Positions 25,456-32,413 of a stretch of DNA of 32,413 nucleotides are shown in pieces; the stretch's first letter is position 1, and each line of letters starts with the position of its first letter. The stretch comes from Chitinophagaceae bacterium (GTDB taxonomy: Bacteria; Bacteroidota; Bacteroidia; Chitinophagales; Chitinophagaceae), in the NCBI GenBank assembly GCA_025924755.1, contig JAICHT010000003.1, positions 1 through 32,413 of the forward strand, given 5' to 3'. The notes below the pieces were generated by a model, which did not search any database, was not told the origin of the DNA, and saw nothing but the letters and a program-made list of their open reading frames with translations. The translations under genes and the position numbers were made by a program.

Positions 25456-26126
25456 GGATGCCTTATAGGCTTTTGGTAATATTTTCTCATTCTTTTTTGT
25501 TTATTTATTTCTGGTTCATCAACAGCGATCGTTACACATTGTATCAACTCACGCCATAATAATTTATTTATAAAACTATATAAGTATGTATCAATTTAAA
25601 CAGGGATAATGAAGGCATCGCCTTTGCAATTGAAGATCTTTACAACCTGGCAGACAGGTGGGATTAGAATAGCAAACCGGCTTTTTCATAAACAGCAATT
25701 TTTCGTAAGTAATTTAAGAAAATCTTTATCAATCGTAGGATAAATATAAAAGGTAATTTTTACATTTAAAAAATTATTTAACTTTTTTTTAGAGGCCGAT
25801 TTCTTGCAAGAAATTTAATACCCACACAGTATTACATACCCAGGGCATTATAAATACAAACAATTGATATTCAATAATATGAAGTATGTACCTGGTACAC
25901 CGTCTGTTAGTATTTTTTAGTCTAAAGAAATTAAAAAATATAAACAACCTGCCGGAGTTATAAATTCCTTCTGAATAAATACATTTTTAAAAAAGGAAAA
26001 TGGTACCAGCAAAAACCATAGAAATGGCATTCTATTACCCGTGGTTCAATAAGAGATTGCAGAAGGAATAATTGCCAGGTACAAAAACGTTTTAGCAGAG
26101 TAAATTGGCTCATAAAACTACGGGAA

Positions 26127-26143
26127 ATTATATAACATATAAT
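26127..26143 (-). terminator. Weak A/T-rich hairpin after the DUF1223 gene
   Basis: ATTATAT (26127-26133) pairs with ATATAAT (26137-26143) around a 3-nt loop, 5 bp after the stop codon. The stem has no G-C pair and only a short U stretch, so terminator function is uncertain. Confidence 0.25.
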
Positions 26144-26148
26144 AGCAA

Positions 26149-26916
26149 TTATTGTATAATGCTTTCAGTAGCGCAGGTAATATGCCCGTTAGTGTTATTT
26201 TGCAGATAGGCTATTACTTTAAACTCATTATTTGCCAGAGCGGGTGGAGTGATTAGTTGAATACTGCCCGCTGCCGCTTTTTGCAAAGCAATGGTTTGAT
26301 AGTCTCTTACTATATTGATGTGATGCAATTTTCTACCTCCGTTCTCACCTCTTTTCACATCGGTTTCAGCAGCTAATTGTATTAAAGCTACATGTAGTAA
26401 TTCGTCAATTGCCTTGGCTACTTTATAGGTTACCAATATTTGTTTGCCTTCATTTTTTACCGCTGCCAGGTTTATAACCTGATCGGGTGTGTTCTTTAGC
26501 TCTGTATTAATAGTGGCTTCCAGCAAAGCTTTGTCCGAACCAACAAATTGTTTTTTTCCATTTACTATTACCTGCGGTGTGTAAATAGATTGAAGCCTGA
26601 ATAACGACGCATAGTTCGATTGCCTTTTTGTATATGCCGCTTCGCTATACAAATCTTTCCATCCCAACCGGTCCCAATAGTCTACATGAAAAGCCAGAAC
26701 ATATACGTTATTCCCGTATTTTTTTGAAACGGCTGCCACAGCTTCATCTGCCGCCGGGCAACTGGAGCAGCCTTCCGAAGTAAAAAGTTCCACTACAGCA
26801 AAACCGGTTTGAGAATAGGGCATCTTTGTATGTTTTGAAAAAGTTGTTTTGGTAAAAGCGGCAACCAGCAGAACAGCCAGTACCAGTGGTAGCAGCCATA
26901 GTTTTTTAATTTTCAT
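26149..26916 (-). CDS. DUF1223 thioredoxin-fold secreted protein
   Basis: The 255-residue protein has an N-terminal hydrophobic signal/anchor segment (about 6-23), then a thioredoxin-like domain starting VVELFTSEGCSSCP. Its redox-type pair is C50-S-S-C53 followed by P54. HVDYWDRLGWKDLYS and YTPQVIVNGKKQFVG (probable cis-proline segment) are hallmarks of DUF1223. The family has no established reaction; the CxxC suggests disulfide chemistry or metal binding in the periplasm. It appears to be a single-gene unit. No strong promoter consensus is seen upstream. Confidence 0.85.
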   Translation of the reverse strand: MKIKKLWLLPLVLAVLLVAAFTKTTFSKHTKMPYSQTGFAVVELFTSEGCSSCPAADEAVAAVSKKYGNNVYVLAFHVDYWDRLGWKDLYSEAAYTKRQSNYASLFRLQSIYTPQVIVNGKKQFVGSDKALLEATINTELKNTPDQVINLAAVKNEGKQILVTYKVAKAIDELLHVALIQLAAETDVKRGENGGRKLHHINIVRDYQTIALQKAAAGSIQLITPPALANNEFKVIAYLQNNTNGHITCATESIIQ

Positions 26917-27143
26917 TTGTTTGATATGAGCGTTACTAAAGTTACCGATAGTATCAAAAGAAATATTAGAATTTTAATATAGAAGATGCTTTCTACAAAA
27001 CACTTTTATAAGCATAAAGCATTCAGGAGATGCACCCTTGCACTACAGTTTTTAGTTTAGGAAATAAAGAGGCAGATTAAAGTTTCTTTACACCACCAGG
27101 TGGCTATTATTTTATCTTATAGATCCATAGTACTCTCTGGTAT

Positions 27144-27157
27144 CATAATGCATTATG
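27144..27157. promoter_or_regulatory. 14-bp palindrome upstream of the 191-residue gene
   Basis: CATAATGCATTATG is a perfect palindrome ending 49 bp before the ATG at 27207, in the 290-bp gap between two unrelated genes. It is a candidate operator; the rest of that gap shows no credible gene. Confidence 0.3.
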
Positions 27158-27206
27158 GTACAAGTATTGCAACTCATGTTTTTTGCTACTGTAACTTATA
27201 AAGACC

Positions 27207-27782
27207 ATGCATATGCAACTATTCGATACAATTATTGCCGACGTTCCGGCTACTGTAAAAGCATTGAGTGATAAAGAACTGGAATCAGACAAAACTGAAA
27301 AAGAACTTATCGAACACAAAAAGCTGGAATCGCCGGAGCTGGACCTGAAAAATAAAACAGTGGACGTAAAAAAAGAAACCGTTACGGACAAAGATATAGC
27401 CGAAGCTTTTTTATTAATACGCGGACAGGAAGCAGAAGTGGTAACGTATACAGTACCCGTATTGGGCGATTTGTTTTTATTCAAAGAGGTATTTCCAAAG
27501 CTCAGCAAAAGCAAAGATTACGGATTAATGTTTCATAGGAGCGACCTGATTTATAAACGATATTCTGCTGCTAAGGTGGAAGGCAATGACGCACTGCTGG
27601 AAGAAATAAAAAACAGGGCACATGAGGAATTTGATGTGGTGCAGCAAGGGCTGAAGCAAATGGATGCTACTATAAAAGAGTTTAACGAGAAAAGATTACC
27701 TGAGGCTGTAAAAGCTGCCTTCCAAAAAGAAAAGGCGGAAAGAGAAGCATTAAAAAAAGCAGAAGACAAATTAAAGTTTTAA
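27207..27782 (+). CDS. Charged hypothetical protein (191 residues)
   Basis: I do not recognise the family. The protein is soluble, without signal peptide or membrane helix. It is very rich in Lys and Glu in the first 60 and last 60 residues, which look helical and coiled-coil-like (EALKKAEDKLKF at the end). The middle (about 65-110) is more hydrophobic (AFLLIRGQEAEVVTYTVPVLGDLFLFKE), suggesting a small folded core. Translation could start at 27207 or at the second Met (27213). It converges on a 53-residue membrane peptide gene 37 bp away. Codon use and length make a real gene likely. Confidence 0.72.
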   Translation: MHMQLFDTIIADVPATVKALSDKELESDKTEKELIEHKKLESPELDLKNKTVDVKKETVTDKDIAEAFLLIRGQEAEVVTYTVPVLGDLFLFKEVFPKLSKSKDYGLMFHRSDLIYKRYSAAKVEGNDALLEEIKNRAHEEFDVVQQGLKQMDATIKEFNEKRLPEAVKAAFQKEKAEREALKKAEDKLKF

Positions 27783-27819
27783 ACGGAGCTGCGCCTGATG
27801 CGTGAAACTTTACAACATG

Positions 27820-27981
27820 CTAATAACCTTCTTTTATAAAAGAAATCATACTAAACAGCAGCATTAGGCACATGGCAATTACCAGTAAGGTAACAAATAT
27901 TTTGAAGGGTAACGGCCTGCCTTTAGTAGCTACAAATCCATTATAAAATGCAGCTATTTTGCTTTTCTTTTTTTGGGGCAT
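27820..27981 (-). CDS. Small single-pass membrane protein (53 residues)
   Basis: The minus strand from 27981 encodes 53 residues: a basic start (MPQKKKSKIA), a polar stretch (AFYNGFVATKGRPLP), one strong hydrophobic helix (about 27-48) and a short charged tail (IKEGY). By the positive-inside rule the N-terminus would face the cytoplasm. The family is not recognised. The organised basic-helix-tail layout, and a position in an otherwise empty gap convergent with the 191-residue gene, support a real small gene. The perfect palindrome at 27829-27844 falls inside its last codons. Confidence 0.55.
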   Translation of the reverse strand: MPQKKKSKIAAFYNGFVATKGRPLPFKIFVTLLVIAMCLMLLFSMISFIKEGY

Positions 27982-28346
27982 TACAAATTATGGTTCTTAT
28001 ACAAATCTAACTGCTGCAGCATTACTAGTCTATATTTAAATTTGTTTTATCAGGATAACTTTAGAATGTTGTAGTTCTTTCATATGCATTATCCCTCAAT
28101 ATACGTCTATCAGAACTTTAGTTTCTACAGATGCTCAATAAGCTTTGTGCGTAATTTTTTATACAAAAAATTCTTCTACAGCCATTTATCCTGATTTACA
28201 ATAATTACTTATAAAAAATGCAAATGCCTTTGTTGTGTGCCATCCACACAATTAAAAGCGTTTTTCGTTTCAATTTACTATAAGCAGTCAATAGAGGTAT
28301 AGAAATTGATTCCCTTTAGCAAAATTTAAACTTTAATACAAAGACC
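27982..28346. other. 365-bp intergenic region before the PAP2 gene
   Basis: No credible gene is visible. It contains a 7-bp inverted repeat, TTGTGTG (28233-28239) with CACACAA (28245-28251), about 95 bp before the PAP2 start codon. No exact TAnnTTTG element reading into the PAP2 gene was found. It separates the divergent small membrane-protein gene from the PAP2 gene and presumably holds both promoters. Confidence 0.4.
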
Positions 28347-29333
28347 ATGAGAATAAGGTTTCGCATCTGTATGGCTTTAATATTCTGCATGCCTGTGGCG
28401 GTGATGGCGCAGCAACCTGATACTCTCGTTAAAAAGCTGGATAGCCTGAATATCCGAAATGATAGCCTGGGAAGACAAAAGAATAATATTAACCGCGCCA
28501 ACTATAACGAAAGAACGAAGATAACCGGGCGTACTTATTTTATATTGCTGGCAGATGATTTTAAACAACAGTTTACCGCACCTTTTCATGCCAGTAAAAA
28601 AGATTGGGGCATCGTAGGCAAGTTTGCCCTCGTTACTGCAGGCGTTGCGCTGGCCGATGAATCTATCAACCACTTTGCGGTTGGCCTGCACAACCATAAT
28701 AAAGGAGTGGCTACTATAAGCAAGAACGTAACCAACTTTGGTGGCTTATACGAAGGATATACGTTAGCGGCGCTCGGTGCTTACGGTTTTGTTTTTAAAA
28801 ATCAGAAAATTAAAACTACTACCTTATTGGCCACACAGGCATATGTAACGGCCGCCGCTATAGAAGCTATCGGCAAATTTGCATTTGGAAGACAACGACC
28901 TATTTATTACGACCCGAAAACAGGCGAAAACGATCCCGTTTTCCACGGCCCTTTTTACCAGTTTCATAAAGATGCCAACGGTCAAAAACATCCTAATACT
29001 TCCTATACGTCATTCCCCTCCGGCCACTCCACTGTAGCTTTTGCTGCAGCTACTGTTTTTGCTTTGGAGTATAGAGACCGGCCACTGGTACCCATAATAT
29101 CTTACAGTGCTGCTACATTAGTAGCATTAAGCAGGCTTACCGAAAACAAACACTGGCCAACCGATATATTGGTAGGCGCGGCATTGGGTTACCTAAGCGG
29201 CAGGCAGGTGGTTAATAATTACCACCGGTATGCTAAAATTCAGAACGATAAAAAGAAGAAAGGCACGCTCAGCTTTAATGCACAATATTTTTATGGTAAA
29301 GTATTGCCAGGCGTAACCTACCATTTTCGATGA
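28347..29333 (+). CDS. PAP2-superfamily phosphatase, exported
   Basis: The 328-residue protein has a signal peptide (cleavage near VMAQQ, residues 20-23), a polar spacer and several hydrophobic segments. All three motifs of acid phosphatase/PAP2 enzymes are present: KFAFGRQRP (177-185), FPSGH (223-227, with H227) and SRLTENKHWPTD (262-273, with nucleophile H269 and D273). The family dephosphorylates lipid phosphates such as phosphatidate or undecaprenyl pyrophosphate, or soluble phosphates. The 37-residue insert between the first two motifs and the beta-like C-terminus (FNAQYFYGKVLPGVTYHF) suggest a periplasmic or outer-membrane-associated form. The substrate is not predictable. Confidence 0.9.
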   Translation: MRIRFRICMALIFCMPVAVMAQQPDTLVKKLDSLNIRNDSLGRQKNNINRANYNERTKITGRTYFILLADDFKQQFTAPFHASKKDWGIVGKFALVTAGVALADESINHFAVGLHNHNKGVATISKNVTNFGGLYEGYTLAALGAYGFVFKNQKIKTTTLLATQAYVTAAAIEAIGKFAFGRQRPIYYDPKTGENDPVFHGPFYQFHKDANGQKHPNTSYTSFPSGHSTVAFAAATVFALEYRDRPLVPIISYSAATLVALSRLTENKHWPTDILVGAALGYLSGRQVVNNYHRYAKIQNDKKKKGTLSFNAQYFYGKVLPGVTYHFR

Positions 29334-29435
29334 ACTAAAGCTTAGTAATGGATTCTACCTATTTCAACCATTAACCATCTACTATTGGCAACCAATATCA
29401 AAGCATTTCATAGTTTTATAATAATTAATTAACTG

Positions 29436-31664
29436 ATGCACGCCGACTTACTATCTTTTGATACGAATATTGACTTTCAAGCCGAGAGTACATCAAGACA
29501 ATTGGCCCGTTTTTTTTCCTTTACCCAAAACCCCTGTTGCATTGCAGGTTTTGACGGCTACTTTAAAAAAGTAAATGCCGCTTTTTGCGCACTGATTGAA
29601 TGCAAAGAAGAAGAACTGCTCTCCAAACCTTTCCGCTCCTTTCCTTATTTTGACGGCCTGGTTACCGAAATTAAAAATGCAGGTAAAAAAAGAAATGGCA
29701 ATAGCTCCTACAGCATCTTTGCAACGTATACAAAAAGCAACCAGGAATGCATTGTTATTGAGTGGACGTATATTATTGATGAAGAAGAAAAGCTGGCGTA
29801 TGCTATTGGTAAAGATGTAACATCATTAAAGAAAAAAGAAAGCGAATTAGAAGCTATTAATGAAAGATATGACCTGGTTTCAAAAGCTACTTCCGAAGCG
29901 ATATGGGATTGGGAAGTAGGCGAAAACAGGTTCTTTTGTCACGGAAGTAATTTTAAAAAATTATTCGGATACGATATTGTAAACGACTATGCTCCTTCTG
30001 AGTTGTGGGAGCAAAACCTTGATCCCGACACTAAAGAAAACATTGTATTAACACAATGGAATGCCTTGCATAATACAAGCGAATACTGGAACGATCAGTA
30101 TTGGTTTAAAAAAGCCAATGGCGAGTATGCATATGTAAAAGACCGGGCGCTTATAGTAAGAGATGAAGCTGGCAATGCCATACGCATGATTGGCGCCATG
30201 GATGATATTACCGCTCAAAAACTGGCAGAAGATGCGCTGATAGAAAGCGAAAAAAGCTACATGCTGTTATTTAACAATGCGCCCCTGCCCCAGTTTATTT
30301 ATGATATACAAACTTTAAAAATTTTAAAAGTAAATGATGCAGCAGTAAGGCATTATGGATATACCAGCGACGAGTTTCTTAAAATGCAGGCAACGGACAT
30401 AAGGCCCAAAGAGGAAGTTGATGAATTTGGCCAATACCTTAACCGTATAAAAAAAACAAACGAGCCTGTAACCGGCATCTGGACCCATGCACGGAAGAAT
30501 GGCGAAAAGTTTATAGCAGAAGTTTCTCCTACACGTATTGTATACCATAGCAAAAACTGTATACTTAGTACGGTTAACGATATTACCGATAAGGTAAAAC
30601 TGGAAGAGAAATTAATAGGTCTTAGAATAGTAAAACAAAAAAGAATTACAGAGGCTACTATTAATGCACAGGAAAATGAAAGAACGCAATTAGGAAAAGA
30701 ATTGCACGATAATATAAGCCAGGTGCTTACTACTACTAAGCTTTATCTGGAGTTGGCAGAAGCAAACGAAAACATACGGCTGGATTTGATTGAAAAAAGC
30801 AAGAACAACCTGCTGAATTTAATTAATGAAGTAAGAGCGCTTTCTAAATCCCTGATGCCGCCGATATTAGAGGATATTGGTTTGGAAGATGCTATTTATG
30901 AACTGGTAGAAACATACATTGTTACGCAAAGGCTTAATATCAAATTTCACTATAGTTCCGGGTTGGATGCACTTGCCAAGGACCTGAAAATCTGTTTGTA
31001 CCGGATTGTTCAGGAGCAGCTGAGTAATATTGCCAGGCACGCTGAAGCCAAAAATGTCATCATCAGTTTAGAGGCCAATGCACCTAATATCAATCTTGTA
31101 ATAACAGATGATGGAAAAGGTTTTAATACCACGCTTATCCGGAAAGGAATCGGAATCAATAATATAAAAAACCGTATAGAATTATACAGCGGAAACCTTG
31201 ATATTATTTCTTCTCCTGGAAATGGATGTACGCTGCGGATAAAATTTCCACTAACTGCTACTGAATCTAAAAAAACGCTAAACATATTAATAGCCGAAGA
31301 CGACCCCGATGATCAAACCATATTAAAAATTGCGTTTTCGGAAGTAGCTCCACATTCGCAGGTTACTTATATACCCAACGGTGAAAAAATGATTGAGCAA
31401 CTGAAGACTACGCCTGATGATCAATTACCTTCGCTAATAGTACTGGACTATAATATGCCGGTGCTAAACGGACTGGAAACGTTGAAGCTTTTGGAAATAG
31501 ACCAGCGTTATAAAAGCATTCCTAAGATAGTATATAGCAGTGCATATAACGACCGATACAAAGAGCAGTGTTTTTCAGCTAATGCCACCGCCTATCTTGA
31601 AAAAAGCGTAACCATTGATGAAATAAAGGATAATGTAAAGCAGATGCTTGCCTTCTGCAGCTAA
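29436..31664 (+). CDS. Hybrid PAS histidine kinase with C-terminal receiver domain
   Basis: The 742-residue protein is cytosolic with no membrane helix. Domains: PAS-like (about 20-130), PAS/PAC (about 140-266), PAS/PAC (about 270-395), HisKA_3 with phospho-acceptor H424 (GKELHDNISQVL), HATPase with N531 (EQLSNIARHA), DDGKGF and KGIGINN, then a receiver (about 620-742). The receiver has the acidic pair in AEDDPDD and phospho-acceptor D671 in VLDYNMPVLNG. HisKA_3 kinases usually signal to a separate NarL/LuxR regulator; here a DNA-binding-free receiver is fused instead, so output must go elsewhere or the receiver acts as a phosphate sink. It is a paralogue of the kinase at 10884-12704. Confidence 0.9.
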   Translation: MHADLLSFDTNIDFQAESTSRQLARFFSFTQNPCCIAGFDGYFKKVNAAFCALIECKEEELLSKPFRSFPYFDGLVTEIKNAGKKRNGNSSYSIFATYTKSNQECIVIEWTYIIDEEEKLAYAIGKDVTSLKKKESELEAINERYDLVSKATSEAIWDWEVGENRFFCHGSNFKKLFGYDIVNDYAPSELWEQNLDPDTKENIVLTQWNALHNTSEYWNDQYWFKKANGEYAYVKDRALIVRDEAGNAIRMIGAMDDITAQKLAEDALIESEKSYMLLFNNAPLPQFIYDIQTLKILKVNDAAVRHYGYTSDEFLKMQATDIRPKEEVDEFGQYLNRIKKTNEPVTGIWTHARKNGEKFIAEVSPTRIVYHSKNCILSTVNDITDKVKLEEKLIGLRIVKQKRITEATINAQENERTQLGKELHDNISQVLTTTKLYLELAEANENIRLDLIEKSKNNLLNLINEVRALSKSLMPPILEDIGLEDAIYELVETYIVTQRLNIKFHYSSGLDALAKDLKICLYRIVQEQLSNIARHAEAKNVIISLEANAPNINLVITDDGKGFNTTLIRKGIGINNIKNRIELYSGNLDIISSPGNGCTLRIKFPLTATESKKTLNILIAEDDPDDQTILKIAFSEVAPHSQVTYIPNGEKMIEQLKTTPDDQLPSLIVLDYNMPVLNGLETLKLLEIDQRYKSIPKIVYSSAYNDRYKEQCFSANATAYLEKSVTIDEIKDNVKQMLAFCS

Positions 31665-31782
31665 AAGTTTCTTGTAATTACGGCATATTCGTTATTATTT
31701 TTTAGCATACAAGGGTTTCCTCTTACCGCTTAGCTTTTAAAAAGGCATAAAAAAATTTACTTTTAGCCTTCTAAAATCCAGT

Positions 31783-32413
31783 ATGAAAAACCGACTGTGC
31801 TATTTTTTAGCACTCACTCTTTTTATTGCTTTAAAAGGTACTGCGCAAACCGCCGATTCTTTAAAAAATGCAGTAACACTTACCTACAATTATTATCATT
31901 TTAATAAACAGTTTACCAGCGACTGGCAGATAGGTAATATAGAATATAAACGTCAAACCAAGGCCGGTGCTTTTTTGGGGCGTTTTAATTATGCCAATCG
32001 TCTTCAGCAAAATGGCTGGCAGGCTGAAGCAGAGGCGTACCCTATATTATCAAAAAAAGTATATGCATATGCAGGCATTGGTTACTCGGGCCAAATGCCG
32101 GTATTTCCTAAGTGGCGCAGCGGCGCTTCTTTATTTGTGAGCTTGCCAAAAGCATGGGAAGTAGAAGGTGGCTTCCGGCAATTGTATTTTGATAAAAACA
32201 TCTGGATTGGTACCGCCGGCGTTAGTAAATATGCAGGCAGCTGGTTGTTGAATTTCAGGTCGTATATTTCGATGGATGCACCGGTTGCTAACCAGGCTTA
32301 TTTTTTAACCATAAGAAATTATTTTAAAAATGAAAAAGATTATGCATGGCTGCAATTAGGTAGTGGCATATCACCCGATGAAGCAAGAAATGTACAGTTA
32401 ACTACTAAAAACA
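31783..32413 (+). CDS. YaiO-family outer-membrane beta-barrel protein, N-terminal part
   Basis: The frame starts at 31783 and runs off the right edge after about 210 residues. A signal peptide (MKNRLCYFLALTLFIALKG, cleavage after TAQ) is followed by alternating beta-strands. Segments such as AEAEAYPILSKKVYAYAGIGYS, FPKWRSGASLFVSLPKAWEVEGG and ISMDAPVANQAYFLTIRNYF fit the YaiO outer-membrane barrel family. The function of that family is unknown; it is sometimes linked to envelope polysaccharide or glycosyltransferase loci. A near-consensus TACTTTTA lies at 31758-31765. The missing C-terminus should complete the barrel. Confidence 0.75.
   Translation, partial: MKNRLCYFLALTLFIALKGTAQTADSLKNAVTLTYNYYHFNKQFTSDWQIGNIEYKRQTKAGAFLGRFNYANRLQQNGWQAEAEAYPILSKKVYAYAGIGYSGQMPVFPKWRSGASLFVSLPKAWEVEGGFRQLYFDKNIWIGTAGVSKYAGSWLLNFRSYISMDAPVANQAYFLTIRNYFKNEKDYAWLQLGSGISPDEARNVQLTTKN

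Larger units (their letters stand above)
25380..26148. other. 769-bp A/T-rich gene-free region upstream of susC
   Basis: No convincing gene is seen on either strand; the longest ATG frames are about 40 codons without family features. The part nearest susC contains the direct-repeat/palindrome cluster at 25405-25455. The far end holds an A/T hairpin just after the DUF1223 gene. No exact TAnnTTTG element reading toward susC was found, so its promoter may use an alternative factor or a degenerate site. Confidence 0.5.

Noticed and set aside
25609..25743. 44-codon plus-strand frame in the region upstream of susC
   Set aside because: There is no signal peptide, membrane helix, repeat or neighbouring support; a chance frame in A/T-rich DNA is more likely.
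27143..27514. Minus-strand frame of 123 residues overlapping the 191-residue gene
   Set aside because: It is Ser/Phe-rich in the way expected opposite Lys/Glu-rich coding sequence. The plus-strand gene is longer and has a more natural composition.
27829..27844. Perfect palindrome TTCTTTTATAAAAGAA as terminator of the 191-residue gene
   Set aside because: It has no G-C-rich stem or loop and lies inside the last codons of the 53-residue gene, so it is better explained as coding sequence.
28083..28193. 36-codon plus-strand frame before the PAP2 gene
   Set aside because: Its composition is Phe/Tyr/Ser-rich with no organised features, and it is consistent with non-coding A/T-rich DNA.

Overview
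The window comes from a Bacteroidota chromosome, most likely a member of the Chitinophagaceae. Evidence for this: a SusC/SusD pair, a long Bacteroidota-type amidophosphoribosyltransferase, an IF-2 with a long acidic/proline-rich N-terminus, DUF4834- and YaiO-type proteins, TAnnTTTG promoter elements and few Shine-Dalgarno sequences. The family-level placement is inferred from protein style, not from a search. Most of the window is ordinary, well-preserved chromosomal DNA. No phage, transposase, CRISPR array or rRNA is visible.

Layout. 1-250: tail of an unidentified gene, then two hairpins, the second a strong bidirectional terminator. 330-4256 (+): a secreted M28 metallopeptidase and a GH78 alpha-L-rhamnosidase-like enzyme, 21 bp apart. 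4298-5161 (-): a YpfJ-type zinc metallopeptidase, divergent from a PLP aminotransferase (5419-6675, +). 6672-7064 (-): a compact pair of small genes, a 46-residue lipoprotein and a 79-residue protein. 7147-8268 (+): a GT-B glycosyltransferase with a GTG start. 8350-14214 (-): a SixA-like phosphatase, a PurF-like enzyme, a PAS histidine kinase and a SurA-type chaperone/isomerase. 14347-19262 (-): the core operon rimP-nusA-infB, ended by an intrinsic terminator. 19381-19748 (+): a small DUF4834-like membrane protein and a CAU-anticodon tRNA. 19804-20195 (-): the decayed front end of a large secreted protein. 20381-25379 (-): an orphan susC-susD pair with a 769-bp upstream region. 26149-26916 (-): a DUF1223 protein. 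27207-27981: a charged 191-residue protein converging on a 53-residue membrane peptide. 28347-32413 (+): a PAP2 phosphatase, a hybrid PAS histidine kinase with a fused receiver, and the start of a YaiO-type outer-membrane barrel.

How the genes work together. rimP-nusA-infB is the conserved ribosome-maturation/transcription/translation-initiation operon; it shares a short divergent promoter region with the DUF4834 gene. SusC/SusD should import a glycan or similar polymer, but no hydrolase or regulator sits beside it. The rhamnosidase and the peptidase form a separate degradative unit 16 kb away. The two histidine kinases are clear paralogues; only one carries its own receiver domain.

Nothing here convincingly forms a new defence or mobile system. 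The best leads are the small lipoprotein operon, the repeat/palindrome cluster upstream of susC, the frameshifted gene remnant beside the tRNA, and the structured RNA segments in the rimP-nusA-infB transcript.
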